NCBI GenBank assembly: GCA_002341825.1
Contig: DDOU01000111.1
Span: 5,798-18,036, forward strand
Length of the DNA: 12,239 nt
Reading direction: 5' to 3'
DNA from: Candidatus Igneacidithiobacillus taiwanensis
Lineage (GTDB): Bacteria; Pseudomonadota; Gammaproteobacteria; Acidithiobacillales; Acidithiobacillaceae
The translations under genes and the position numbers were made by a program. Below the pieces are notes generated by a model, which had not been told where the DNA came from, did no database searches, and saw only the letters and a list, made by a program, of their open reading frames with translations. Positions 6,490 to 12,239 of the stretch are shown piece by piece (the first letter of the stretch is position 1; each line of letters begins with the position of its first letter).

Positions 6490-7110
6490 ATGCACAAGAC
6501 GACGCTTCCGATACGAACGAAGCACCGAAAAATCATGGCGTACAGGCTTTGGTGGATAAGCTTACTGCTGTCCGCTGCTTTGCTGTTGCCAGGCCTTGCC
6601 AACGCGACACCTGCTCCAGATAGCACAAAATCTGCGAACTTGTGGGCGCAGCTTGGCCAGAGCCACTGGATTCCCGAGGGCAAAGGCAGCCGCATCGTCT
6701 ATGTCATCTCTGATCCGAACTGCCCCTACTGCAGCGTCCTCATCAAGGAGTTGCAAAAACAGATCCAGCCCTTGCATTTGCAGGTTCGCTACCTATTGGT
6801 GGGGTACCTTACGCCAAGCAGCGCCGGCAAAGCCGCCTACATCTTACAGGCAAAAGATCCCCTCGCGGCGCTGTTGGAAAACGAAAAGAAATTCAACATG
6901 GAACACTTTGGCGGTGTACCCGAGACCTTGGCTGATCAGCAAAGCGAAAAGATCCTCGCCCAACACCTTGCCATCCTGGAAAGTCTGGGTAGCCGTGAGA
7001 TTCCCGCGATGATCTACCGAAAACATCGCGGGGGTACCCCAACCGTAATACAGGGCGCGCTGAACGCCCAGGATTTGCGTGCAACACTGGAGCAGATACC
7101 TCTCTCCTAG
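6490..7110 (+). CDS. Exported thioredoxin-fold protein, DsbG/DsbC-like, CPYC active site
   Basis: Probable periplasmic thiol-disulfide oxidoreductase. Of 206 residues, about 1-39 form a signal with a long basic n-region, a hydrophobic stretch (WWISLLLSAALLLPG) and cleavage after ANA. The redox motif CPYC is at 78-81 in ISDPNCPYCSVL, as in DsbG, and the cis-proline typical of the fold is Pro172 in EIPAMIYR. The inserted helical region between them fits the DsbC/DsbG catalytic domain. The mature chain of about 165 residues is too short for the N-terminal dimerisation domain of DsbC or DsbG, so it may act as a monomeric oxidase or reductase rather than an isomerase. ATG 6490 is preferred for GGGGGA six bases upstream; ATG 6535 would still leave a signal but has no ribosome site. 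The partner is unknown; the exported proteins nearby are possible clients. Confidence 0.87.
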   Translation: MHKTTLPIRTKHRKIMAYRLWWISLLLSAALLLPGLANATPAPDSTKSANLWAQLGQSHWIPEGKGSRIVYVISDPNCPYCSVLIKELQKQIQPLHLQVRYLLVGYLTPSSAGKAAYILQAKDPLAALLENEKKFNMEHFGGVPETLADQQSEKILAQHLAILESLGSREIPAMIYRKHRGGTPTVIQGALNAQDLRATLEQIPLS

Positions 7111-7116
7111 GCTGCC

Positions 7117-7145
7117 TTGTCAGCACTCTGTGCTGCACGTATCCT
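7117..7145 (+). promoter_or_regulatory. Promoter of aguB with a dyad in the spacer
   Basis: TTGTCA (7117-7122) and TATCCT (7140-7145) are 17 bases apart, matching five and four of six sigma-70 positions, and lie 30 bases before the ATG. The spacer contains CAGCAC-TCT-GTGCTG (7121-7135), a perfect six-base dyad that could be an operator or the 3' hairpin of the upstream transcript. Confidence 0.5.
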
Positions 7146-7175
7146 CGCTGGCAGGGTCGAAGGTGAGGGCGAAGA

Positions 7176-8042
7176 ATGCGAGTGCGCGTTGCGGCCATTC
7201 AAATGGCCATTAGCGAAGATCGGACGGCAAACATCAATAAAGCGGAGCACTGGGTACGGCAGTCGGCAGCCGCTGGAGCCCAAGTCATTTTGTTGCAGGA
7301 GCTTTTTAGTACTCCCTATTTTTGCCAAGACCAAGAGATCGATTACTTCGCCCTCGCGCGAGCACCAGAGGAGGATCCCGCCCTCGTCCGCATGCAGCAG
7401 CTTGCCGCAGAGCTCGGCGTCGTCCTCCCTGTGAGCTTCTTTGAGCGCGCCGGTAATGCCTTCTTCAACAGTCTGATTACTTTCGACGCCGATGGTCGAA
7501 ATCTCGGCCTCTACCGCAAAGCACATATCCCCGACGGCCCAGGCTATCAGGAAAAATTCTACTTCAGTCCCGGCGATACCGGCTTTCGCGTCTTTGCCAC
7601 CCGATATGGGCGCCTTGGGGCAGCGATCTGTTGGGATCAGTGGTTTCCAGAAACCGCTCGTATCCTGGCGCTACGGGGCGCCGAGATCCTCCTCTACCCC
7701 ACTGCCATCGGCTCCGAGCCAAGGGCTCCCGAGGTCCATAGTCGTGGGCATTGGACCCGCACCATGCAGGGCCATGCCGCCGCCAATGTCGTCCCGGTGC
7801 TTGCTGCCAACCGTATCGGCACGGAGCGAGGAAAAGAAAGCAGCATCACCTTTTACGGGGGCTCTTTCATCACCGACGGCACCGGCGCGCTCCTTGCCCA
7901 GGCCGATCTCGAGGAGGGATTCGTGTATGCCGATCTCGATCTCGAGGCCATTGCGCGCCAGCGCGTCGACTGGGGACTCTTCCGAGACCGCCGCCCCGAC
8001 CTCTACGGCCCGATCTGCAGCTTTGATGGCGAGAATTTCTAG
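7176..8042 (+). CDS. aguB: N-carbamoylputrescine amidase
   Basis: Nitrilase-superfamily amidase that hydrolyses N-carbamoylputrescine to putrescine, CO2 and ammonia, the last step of the agmatine route to polyamines in the cytosol. The 288 residues match the family length. The catalytic triad is intact: Glu42 (LLQELF), Lys115 (YRKAHIPDGPGY) and Cys152 (AAICWDQWFPE). The IPDGPGYQEKFYF segment and the C-terminal GGSFITDGTG are typical of AguB rather than of generic nitrilases. ATG 7176 follows AGGTGAGGG. A promoter-like pair lies just upstream, so it is probably expressed apart from the DsbG-like gene 65 bases before it. The agmatine deiminase (aguA) that makes its substrate is not in the window. 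Its stop shares a CTAG with the convergent dedA stop. Confidence 0.95.
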   Translation: MRVRVAAIQMAISEDRTANINKAEHWVRQSAAAGAQVILLQELFSTPYFCQDQEIDYFALARAPEEDPALVRMQQLAAELGVVLPVSFFERAGNAFFNSLITFDADGRNLGLYRKAHIPDGPGYQEKFYFSPGDTGFRVFATRYGRLGAAICWDQWFPETARILALRGAEILLYPTAIGSEPRAPEVHSRGHWTRTMQGHAAANVVPVLAANRIGTERGKESSITFYGGSFITDGTGALLAQADLEEGFVYADLDLEAIARQRVDWGLFRDRRPDLYGPICSFDGENF

Positions 8043-8668
8043 CCCGAGACCGGACGTCGCTGCTGTAGCCAGGCAAAAAGCGCCGGCAAGAGTGACAAGA
8101 CAATGATGAGCAGCAAGAAGGGCGTGAGATAAGCCTTGACCCAAGGCAAACGGCCCAGGAAGTAGCCAGCGAGCAGCAAGCCCGCGACCCAGAGCAGGGC
8201 ACCCAGGAGATTGAAGGCACTGAAGCGCAGGCGCGGCATGCGCGCGATACCGGCCACGAAAGGCACAAAGGTGCGAATGATGGGTAAGAAGCGCCCAATG
8301 ACAACGGCCTTGCCTCCATGCCTATGATAGAAGGCCTCGGTGCTGGCGAGATGCTTCGCCTGCAGTCGCCAGCGGCCTGAGAATAATGCCGGACCAAAGC
8401 GCCGACCAATCCCATAATTGAGGGCGTCGCCGAGAACGGCCGCCAGCAGGAGGCTCGGGATCAGGACCGCCAGCGACATATGACCGGCACCAGCCAGGGT
8501 CCCGCACACAAAAAGCATCGAATCGCCAGGCAGCACCGGCATGATCACCAAGCCGGTTTCCGTAAAGATGATCAAAAACAAGCCCAAGTACACCCAAGCA
8601 CCATACTCGCGCATAAACACCGCAAGCCATTGATCAAAGTGCAGCAAAACCTGCAGAAGATGCAGCAT
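8039..8668 (-). CDS. DedA family (SNARE-associated/VTT domain) membrane protein
   Basis: Inner-membrane protein of the DedA family, whose members act in undecaprenyl-phosphate or phospholipid transport and in maintaining membrane potential and envelope integrity. The 209 residues contain about five hydrophobic segments. Family motifs are seen: FTETGLVIMPVLPGDS (35-50), with the conserved Glu and the G-D pair, and GRFLPIIRTFVPFVAGIARM (125-144), with the conserved arginines. The open frame runs further upstream to 9058 but that part is the reading-frame shadow of the preceding gene. ATG 8668 gives the normal DedA N terminus and lies five bases after the stop of that gene, with little ribosome site, so coupling is likely. 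Last gene of the four-gene operon led by the LysR gene. Which DedA subgroup it belongs to cannot be told. Confidence 0.92.
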   Translation of the reverse strand: MLHLLQVLLHFDQWLAVFMREYGAWVYLGLFLIIFTETGLVIMPVLPGDSMLFVCGTLAGAGHMSLAVLIPSLLLAAVLGDALNYGIGRRFGPALFSGRWRLQAKHLASTEAFYHRHGGKAVVIGRFLPIIRTFVPFVAGIARMPRLRFSAFNLLGALLWVAGLLLAGYFLGRLPWVKAYLTPFLLLIIVLSLLPALFAWLQQRRPVSG

Positions 8669-8673
8669 GGCGG

Positions 8674-9027
8674 TCAAAAGTCGCTGCTGTAGCGCTCGTA
8701 GTGGCGCTGAAAGAGGGCCTCGAGTTCCTGAATGGCTTCGGCAGCCGGTAAGCCACCGACGGCGTGTTTGGACATCACCGCCGCCGTATCGTTGAGCATA
8801 CTCTTGGCATCTAGCATATGATATGACTCGCGCAGGCGCTTGATGGCGCCGACGACGGTTTCTCCCTCTCGCGCTGGAACCGACAAGGGTTCCAAGCGGC
8901 TCGTCGTAACCGCCGCGACTTCTTTGCGCCGACTGACGAGAAATTCGGCAAAGGCCAGCAGCTGCTCGCGCTGAGCGTCGTCCAACTTGCGGGCCGACCG
9001 CAATAAACGTCGTTCGTAAACATTCAT
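8674..9027 (-). CDS. Conserved-looking 117-residue protein of unknown function
   Basis: Unrecognised soluble protein. The N-terminal half is highly charged and helical: MNVYERRLLR, then LDDAQREQLLAFAEFLVSRR, which recalls the helix of small DUF2281-like or regulator-associated proteins. A linker with VPAREGETVVGAIKRLRESYHML follows, then a helical C terminus (AAEAIQELEALFQRHYERY). There is no signal, no membrane segment, no cysteine pair and no catalytic motif. ATG 9027 overlaps the stop of the upstream amidotransferase-like gene as ATGA, and dedA starts five bases after its stop. This tight placement is the best evidence that it is translated and that it works with its neighbours, perhaps as a partner of the amidotransferase-like protein. 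It could also be a DNA- or protein-binding adaptor. Confidence 0.82.
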   Translation of the reverse strand: MNVYERRLLRSARKLDDAQREQLLAFAEFLVSRRKEVAAVTTSRLEPLSVPAREGETVVGAIKRLRESYHMLDAKSMLNDTAAVMSKHAVGGLPAAEAIQELEALFQRHYERYSSDF

Positions 9028-9779
9028 TGCGGATTTCCCGGTGCCACGTTGAGAGCAAAAACCCGCGGCTTACGCCGCTCCGACATCAGGGAGAGTTCCC
9101 GCACCAGCGCAACCAGAACCTGATCGGTGGTTTTTTGCATTTCCGGCCATAATTCCCGCGCCTGGGCGAGCAGCTCACCGATATTGTCTGGGGTTTCGCG
9201 ATCTTCCTCCATGAGGATGTCTTCGATGAGGCCGGGCTTCATCTCTGGGCGAAAGAGCAAGGCCATGGCACTGCCGTCTTCCGGACGGAAGGCGATCCAG
9301 TTCCCATCGTCGTCCACCAGCAGGGGAGTGACGGAATCCGGCAGTTTGGCCGTACCTGGGGACCAAACCATCACCTGACGGCCATCCACCGCCTGGGCCA
9401 GGGGGTCATCCCGGCCAGTTTCGGTGGCGTGAGCAGTGGTGAAATACGCATTGTGGTACGGCTCGAGGGAGAGTTCGGCGCCTACCTGCTGCGCAATCAA
9501 GAGCGCTCCCAGGCCAAAACCTACCACCGGCCGCCCCGCCTTACGAAAGGCAGCAATGGTGTGCAGCTCCTGTTCCAGCCAAGGGTATTTCTCCGTCTCC
9601 AGGGGCGACATCGGGCCACCGAGCAAAAACAAGGCATCGAAGGTCAGGGCACTACTTGGCAGATCCTGGGTAAGAAATACGCGAAAATAGCTGAAGCCGA
9701 TGTCGCGTTTTTCCAGTTGGCTCTCGATGACGCCAAGAAACTCCGAGTAACTGTGCTGTACAACGGCAAAATGCTTCAT
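9024..9779 (-). CDS. Class I glutamine amidotransferase-like protein, catalytic residues replaced
   Basis: Class I (GMP-synthase-type) glutamine amidotransferase fold of 251 residues. Family landmarks are in order: the oxyanion strand LFLLGGPMSP (50-59), the nucleophile elbow PVVGFGLGALLIAQQVGA (84-101), and the FRPEM segment (176-180) in place of QFHPE. The elbow reads GFGLG where active enzymes have GxCxG, so the nucleophilic Cys is Gly89; the catalytic His is Arg177; and the usual H-W-H-x-D stretch reads VMVWSPGT (136-143). Glutamine hydrolysis is therefore not expected, and a binding or regulatory role is more likely. An extra helical tail of about 65 residues (from 185) follows the fold. 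ATG 9779 overlaps the LysR stop as ATGA, and its own stop overlaps the next gene in the same way. Second gene of the operon. Confidence 0.88.
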   Translation of the reverse strand: MKHFAVVQHSYSEFLGVIESQLEKRDIGFSYFRVFLTQDLPSSALTFDALFLLGGPMSPLETEKYPWLEQELHTIAAFRKAGRPVVGFGLGALLIAQQVGAELSLEPYHNAYFTTAHATETGRDDPLAQAVDGRQVMVWSPGTAKLPDSVTPLLVDDDGNWIAFRPEDGSAMALLFRPEMKPGLIEDILMEEDRETPDNIGELLAQARELWPEMQKTTDQVLVALVRELSLMSERRKPRVFALNVAPGNPQ

Positions 9780-10711
9780 GAACGGACTACCCCGCGCTGC
9801 TTGGGCAGGCTGAGAAAATCCTTGCTGCAGCGCTCTTTGGAAAATTCGAGAAACTCGTCCATGACCAAACTACGAAATTTCTGCTTCTGGTAAACAAAGA
9901 AATAGGGACGCGCCAACGGCGGATTGAGTGGGCGCGCAACGATCGACCCCAGCGCCAACTCCTTCAGCACCGTTGCCTCCGAAACCACTGCAATGCCCAA
10001 ACCACCTTCCACGGCACCTTTGACGGCCTCGGGGCTGCCCAACTCCATGGTTATGTGTAAGTCCTGCGGGTCGATACCCTCTTGGCTCAGATATTCCATG
10101 GTCACCTCGCGGGTGCCAGAACCCTCCTCGCGCGACACGAAGGGATAATCTAGCAGGTCTTTCGCCGCCACGCTTTCCTGCTCACCCAAGGGATGATCGT
10201 AGTGAGCAATGACGATCATATTGTCCATGCAGCACTTGAGGGTCGCCAAACTCTTGTTGGTCACCACCCCTTCGACCAGCCCGAGATCGATACTGTTGTC
10301 TTCGATCATGTGTACGACCTTGTCGGTGTTGCCCACGTGCAGCCGTACCTGTACGTCGGGGTACTTCATCTTGAAGTCACCAAGCACCCGCGGCAGCATG
10401 TATTCGGCAATGGTGGTGCTGGCACCGATGAGCAGGTGCCCACGCAGGTCACCGGTCATTTCACCCACGCGGTTCGACATTTCGCCATAAAGCGAAAGAA
10501 TCCGCTCGGAGTACTCGAATACCACCATCCCTGCCTCGGTGAGGCTGATGCGGTTGTGGGTGCGATCGAAAAGGCGAGTGTTGAACTGCTCCTCGAGTTG
10601 CTTGACCTGAAAGGTCACTGCCGGCTGCGTCATGTGCAGGGTCTCTGCTGCCTTGGTGAAGCTCAACAAGCGTGCCACCGTGTGAAAGACCTGCAATCGT
10701 CTGTCTGCCAT
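9776..10711 (-). CDS. LysR-family transcriptional regulator (CysL/YeiE-like)
   Basis: LysR-type regulator of 311 residues. The N-terminal winged helix-turn-helix is clear (LQVFHTVARLLSFTKAAETLHMTQPAVTFQV in pieces over residues 6-36, then LEEQFNTRLFDRT), followed by a linker helix and a two-lobed effector domain starting LLIGASTTIAEYMLPRVLGDF. The ASTTIAEYMLP segment and GTREVTMEYL are typical of the CysL (Bacillus) and YeiE group, members of which respond to sulfur compounds such as sulfite; a sulfur link would suit a sulfur oxidiser but is inference. It heads the operon with the amidotransferase-like, 117-residue and DedA genes, and so may control its own operon and the divergent TM2 gene. 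ATG 10711 has GGGAAAA upstream and a good promoter 30 bases before it. Confidence 0.94.
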   Translation of the reverse strand: MADRRLQVFHTVARLLSFTKAAETLHMTQPAVTFQVKQLEEQFNTRLFDRTHNRISLTEAGMVVFEYSERILSLYGEMSNRVGEMTGDLRGHLLIGASTTIAEYMLPRVLGDFKMKYPDVQVRLHVGNTDKVVHMIEDNSIDLGLVEGVVTNKSLATLKCCMDNMIVIAHYDHPLGEQESVAAKDLLDYPFVSREEGSGTREVTMEYLSQEGIDPQDLHITMELGSPEAVKGAVEGGLGIAVVSEATVLKELALGSIVARPLNPPLARPYFFVYQKQKFRSLVMDEFLEFSKERCSKDFLSLPKQRGVVRS

Positions 10712-10740
10712 AATTTTCCCGTCGCTCGCGACTTTGCAAG

Positions 10741-10769
10741 AGTTTAGGGATAATATCGGGCTGCATCAA
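10741..10769 (-). promoter_or_regulatory. Promoter of the LysR-led operon
   Basis: On the minus strand TTGATG (10764-10769) and TAAACT (10741-10746) are 17 bases apart, each four of six matches to sigma-70 consensus, ending 30 bases before the LysR ATG. A plus-strand -10-like TAATAT (10751-10756) for the divergent gene lies inside the spacer, so the two promoters overlap. Confidence 0.5.
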
Positions 10770-10782
10770 CAGAAAATTGCAG
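10761..10782. promoter_or_regulatory. Possible LysR-type operator between the divergent genes
   Basis: CTGCA and TGCAG form an inverted repeat separated by 12 bases, overlapping the LysR -35 box and the region just before the ribosome site of the TM2 gene. The spaced-dyad layout resembles LysR-type sites (T-N11-A) and the position suits autoregulation, but the arms are short. Confidence 0.3.
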
Positions 10783-10792
10783 GAGGACGCGG

Positions 10793-11368
10793 GTGCCGAA
10801 AGCATGGGAAAAGCTGGACCTTCAGGGTGAGGGGCTGCAGAAGGTGCAAATCCGTCTGCAGCAGATGCAAAAGAAGCGCGCTACCGCCTATCTACGTTGG
10901 CTGGGCTTCGTTTTTGGTTTGCACCGCTTTTACCTGCAACGCCCCCTCGCCTGGGCGTATCCCGTGGCCAGCCTCGTCGTGGTCATTCTTGCCCTCATCC
11001 TGCCTTGGCCCTTTGCGCTGGCTCTTGCGATCGCGATTCTCCTCGTCGCCCTGGGGGATTTGCTGCAAATAGACAAATGGTTGAGCGATTTTAACCGCGA
11101 GCAGCGCAAAGCGGCGTGGTTTGCCCAACAAACGCCGGCGGCCCCCAAAGATTTCCGCGGGCGGCCCGAAAATCTCGACCAAGCAGCGCAATGGGAAAAG
11201 GAATTACACGCCTACAAGAGCGTCAAGGAGAGCGAGCGGGGCGGCCATCCCGCCGGCCAAACTGGCGAAAAAAAGGGATTTACCCCGGGCAGCCGACGTA
11301 TGTCCTTTGCCGAGCAAGAGCGCCTGCTTGCGGAAATTAGCCGCAAAGAAAAAAAAGACGAGGGCTGA
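10793..11368 (+). CDS. TM2-domain membrane protein
   Basis: A 191-residue membrane protein with a TM2 domain, a pair of helices found in many bacteria with no settled function. The N-terminal 30 residues are charged and helical. The TM2 region covers about 32-100: GFVFGLHRFYLQRPLAWAYP, a very hydrophobic segment, then GDLLQIDKWLSDFNRE, matching the family's G-x-HRFYLG...ID...N pattern. The last 90 residues are polar, Lys/Glu-rich and probably cytosolic and partly disordered. The GTG start at 10793 is supported by AGGAGG six to seven bases upstream. An ATG 12 bases further on is in another frame. Divergent from the LysR gene, sharing its control region, and ending three bases from the convergent aldo/keto reductase gene. 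Confidence 0.87.
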   Translation: MPKAWEKLDLQGEGLQKVQIRLQQMQKKRATAYLRWLGFVFGLHRFYLQRPLAWAYPVASLVVVILALILPWPFALALAIAILLVALGDLLQIDKWLSDFNREQRKAAWFAQQTPAAPKDFRGRPENLDQAAQWEKELHAYKSVKESERGGHPAGQTGEKKGFTPGSRRMSFAEQERLLAEISRKEKKDEG

Positions 11369-11371
11369 GCC

Positions 11372-12239
11372 CTACCCTTCTTTCTCGAACATGGCGAGGT
11401 AGCGCTCCCGCGGCAGCGGCGGCGTCTTGGCCACGGCAAGAAAATCTGCCAGGTGCAGAGGGCTACTCATACCCACCAGGGCAACCGCCACCCCTGGGGT
11501 GGATCGTACAAACTGGGTGGCGCGCTGCGCGGCATTGGCGAGCTCCGGCATCGCCTGCTGCAAAGCCGGCACTTCCTCTCGCCCCAGGAGCCCTTTGCCG
11601 AGGGTATGGCTCGCCATGATCGTCAGCTTGAGCTGGAAGGCTGCCTGAATGGTAGAGGCGATATTTCCCTGCCCGGTTACCTGACTAAAGCGGGTGTAGG
11701 CTTCTGGCATCAGGGCATTGAAGGGCAGCTCGACGATGCGCAGATGATGGCGCTTGCCCTCCCCCGCCGCCTTTTCCGCAAGCCCAAGTAGGCTCGTCAT
11801 CGACTGAAACAGCGGGTGATCAGTTTCGACGCGGCAGGCATTGAAGGTAGAAATTCCATAGTAGCGCAGCTTACCCGCGGCCACCGCGCCCTCGAGGGCG
11901 CGGAACACCTCGATCAATTTGCGGTAGACCTGCTCCTTACCGATAACAGGGATCTGCACTTCGGGCTGATCCACCAAAAATGCATCGAGGGTAGCAAGGC
12001 CGGTCTGGGCGCGTAATTGATCCAACTGCCACAGCAAATACTCCGGGCTCAGGCAATGGATCCCCTGCGCCAGATCTTCCCTCTTGCCAATCCCCTTCGC
12101 CTCTACCTCTTGGGCGAAGAAGGCATCGAGATCCTCTGGCTTGCCATCGGGAAAGGTGAGGAAGCCGCCCTTGCCGAGAACGAAAAATTCCTCGCGTCGA
12201 ATACCCGTCTGCAGGGCCTTGGCGATGCCAGCGCCAACG
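11372..12239 (-). CDS. Aldo/keto reductase-like protein (5' end outside window)
   Basis: Member of the aldo/keto reductase superfamily, NAD(P)H-dependent (beta/alpha)8-barrel reductases of carbonyl compounds. The minus-strand frame is open to base 12239, so the N terminus is missing; about 288 residues are visible. I translated the part beyond the first internal start: VGAGIAKALQTGIRREEFFVLGKGGF holds (in two adjacent pieces) the conserved helix and the catalytic-Lys strand. Then follow LATLDAFLVDQPE, GKLRYYGISTFN, LPFNAL and TPGVAVALVGMSSPLHLADFL, all typical of the barrel. At the position of the catalytic His (family LHNPE or VHxP), this protein has Asp (LVDQPE), so activity may be altered. 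The catalytic Asp and Tyr are partly outside the window. The substrate is unknown. The true start lies off the right edge. Confidence 0.85.
   Translation of the reverse strand, partial: VGAGIAKALQTGIRREEFFVLGKGGFLTFPDGKPEDLDAFFAQEVEAKGIGKREDLAQGIHCLSPEYLLWQLDQLRAQTGLATLDAFLVDQPEVQIPVIGKEQVYRKLIEVFRALEGAVAAGKLRYYGISTFNACRVETDHPLFQSMTSLLGLAEKAAGEGKRHHLRIVELPFNALMPEAYTRFSQVTGQGNIASTIQAAFQLKLTIMASHTLGKGLLGREEVPALQQAMPELANAAQRATQFVRSTPGVAVALVGMSSPLHLADFLAVAKTPPLPRERYLAMFEKEG

Noticed and set aside
8669..9058. Upstream extension of the dedA open frame to 9058
   Set aside because: It overlaps the well-supported 117-residue gene, its sequence is not DedA-like, and normal DedA proteins begin at the 8668 methionine.
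11361..11374. GGGC-TGA-GCCC dyad at the end of the TM2 gene
   Set aside because: The stem is four base pairs with no U-run on the relevant side; too weak to call a terminator.

Overview
The window looks like chromosomal DNA from a chemolithoautotrophic acidophile, most likely Acidithiobacillus or a close relative. This is inferred from gene content: a Tat-exported high-potential iron-sulfur protein (HiPIP), a system II cytochrome c maturation protein (CcsB/ResC type), a CysL/YeiE-like LysR regulator, several exported proteins, and moderately high G+C. There is no sequence search behind the genus call. Coding density is high. No rRNA, tRNA, CRISPR array, insertion sequence or prophage gene is visible.

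Layout: 1-1382 (-) is the 5' part of a YoaA/DinG-type iron-sulfur DNA helicase, cut by the window edge. Divergent from it, 1453-1779 (+) encodes a small protein resembling a low-molecular-weight phosphatase without its catalytic loop. It is followed by ccsB (1939-3102, +), with no resB beside it. Next come minus-strand genes for envelope and exported proteins: hip (3364-3642), a putative lipoprotein alpha/beta hydrolase (3876-4802), a 28-codon membrane-peptide ORF overlapping the hydrolase start (4792-4878), and an NlpC/P60 peptidase with a histidine-rich N terminus (5078-6172). A clear rho-independent terminator (5011-5053) separates the peptidase from the hydrolase unit. The gap 6173-6489 separates the peptidase from a plus-strand DsbG-like exported thioredoxin-fold protein (6490-7110) and aguB (7176-8042), which has its own promoter-like sequence.

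aguB converges on a four-gene minus-strand operon read from 10711 down to 8039: a LysR regulator, a glutamine-amidotransferase-like protein, a 117-residue protein of unknown function, and a DedA membrane protein. The first two junctions are ATGA start/stop overlaps and the third is a 5-base gap, so the four are probably translationally coupled. The amidotransferase-like protein has lost its Cys and the usual His. A TM2-domain protein (10793-11368, +) is divergent from the LysR gene across a short shared control region. An aldo/keto reductase-like gene (11372-12239, -) runs off the right edge.

Most genes are recognisable. The points most worth a second look are the four-gene operon around a pseudo-amidotransferase, the 28-codon ORF coupled to the hydrolase, the degenerate phosphatase-like protein beside ccsB, the histidine-rich peptidase, and the recurrence of enzyme folds with altered active sites. 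Nothing here is clearly a new defence or mobile system.
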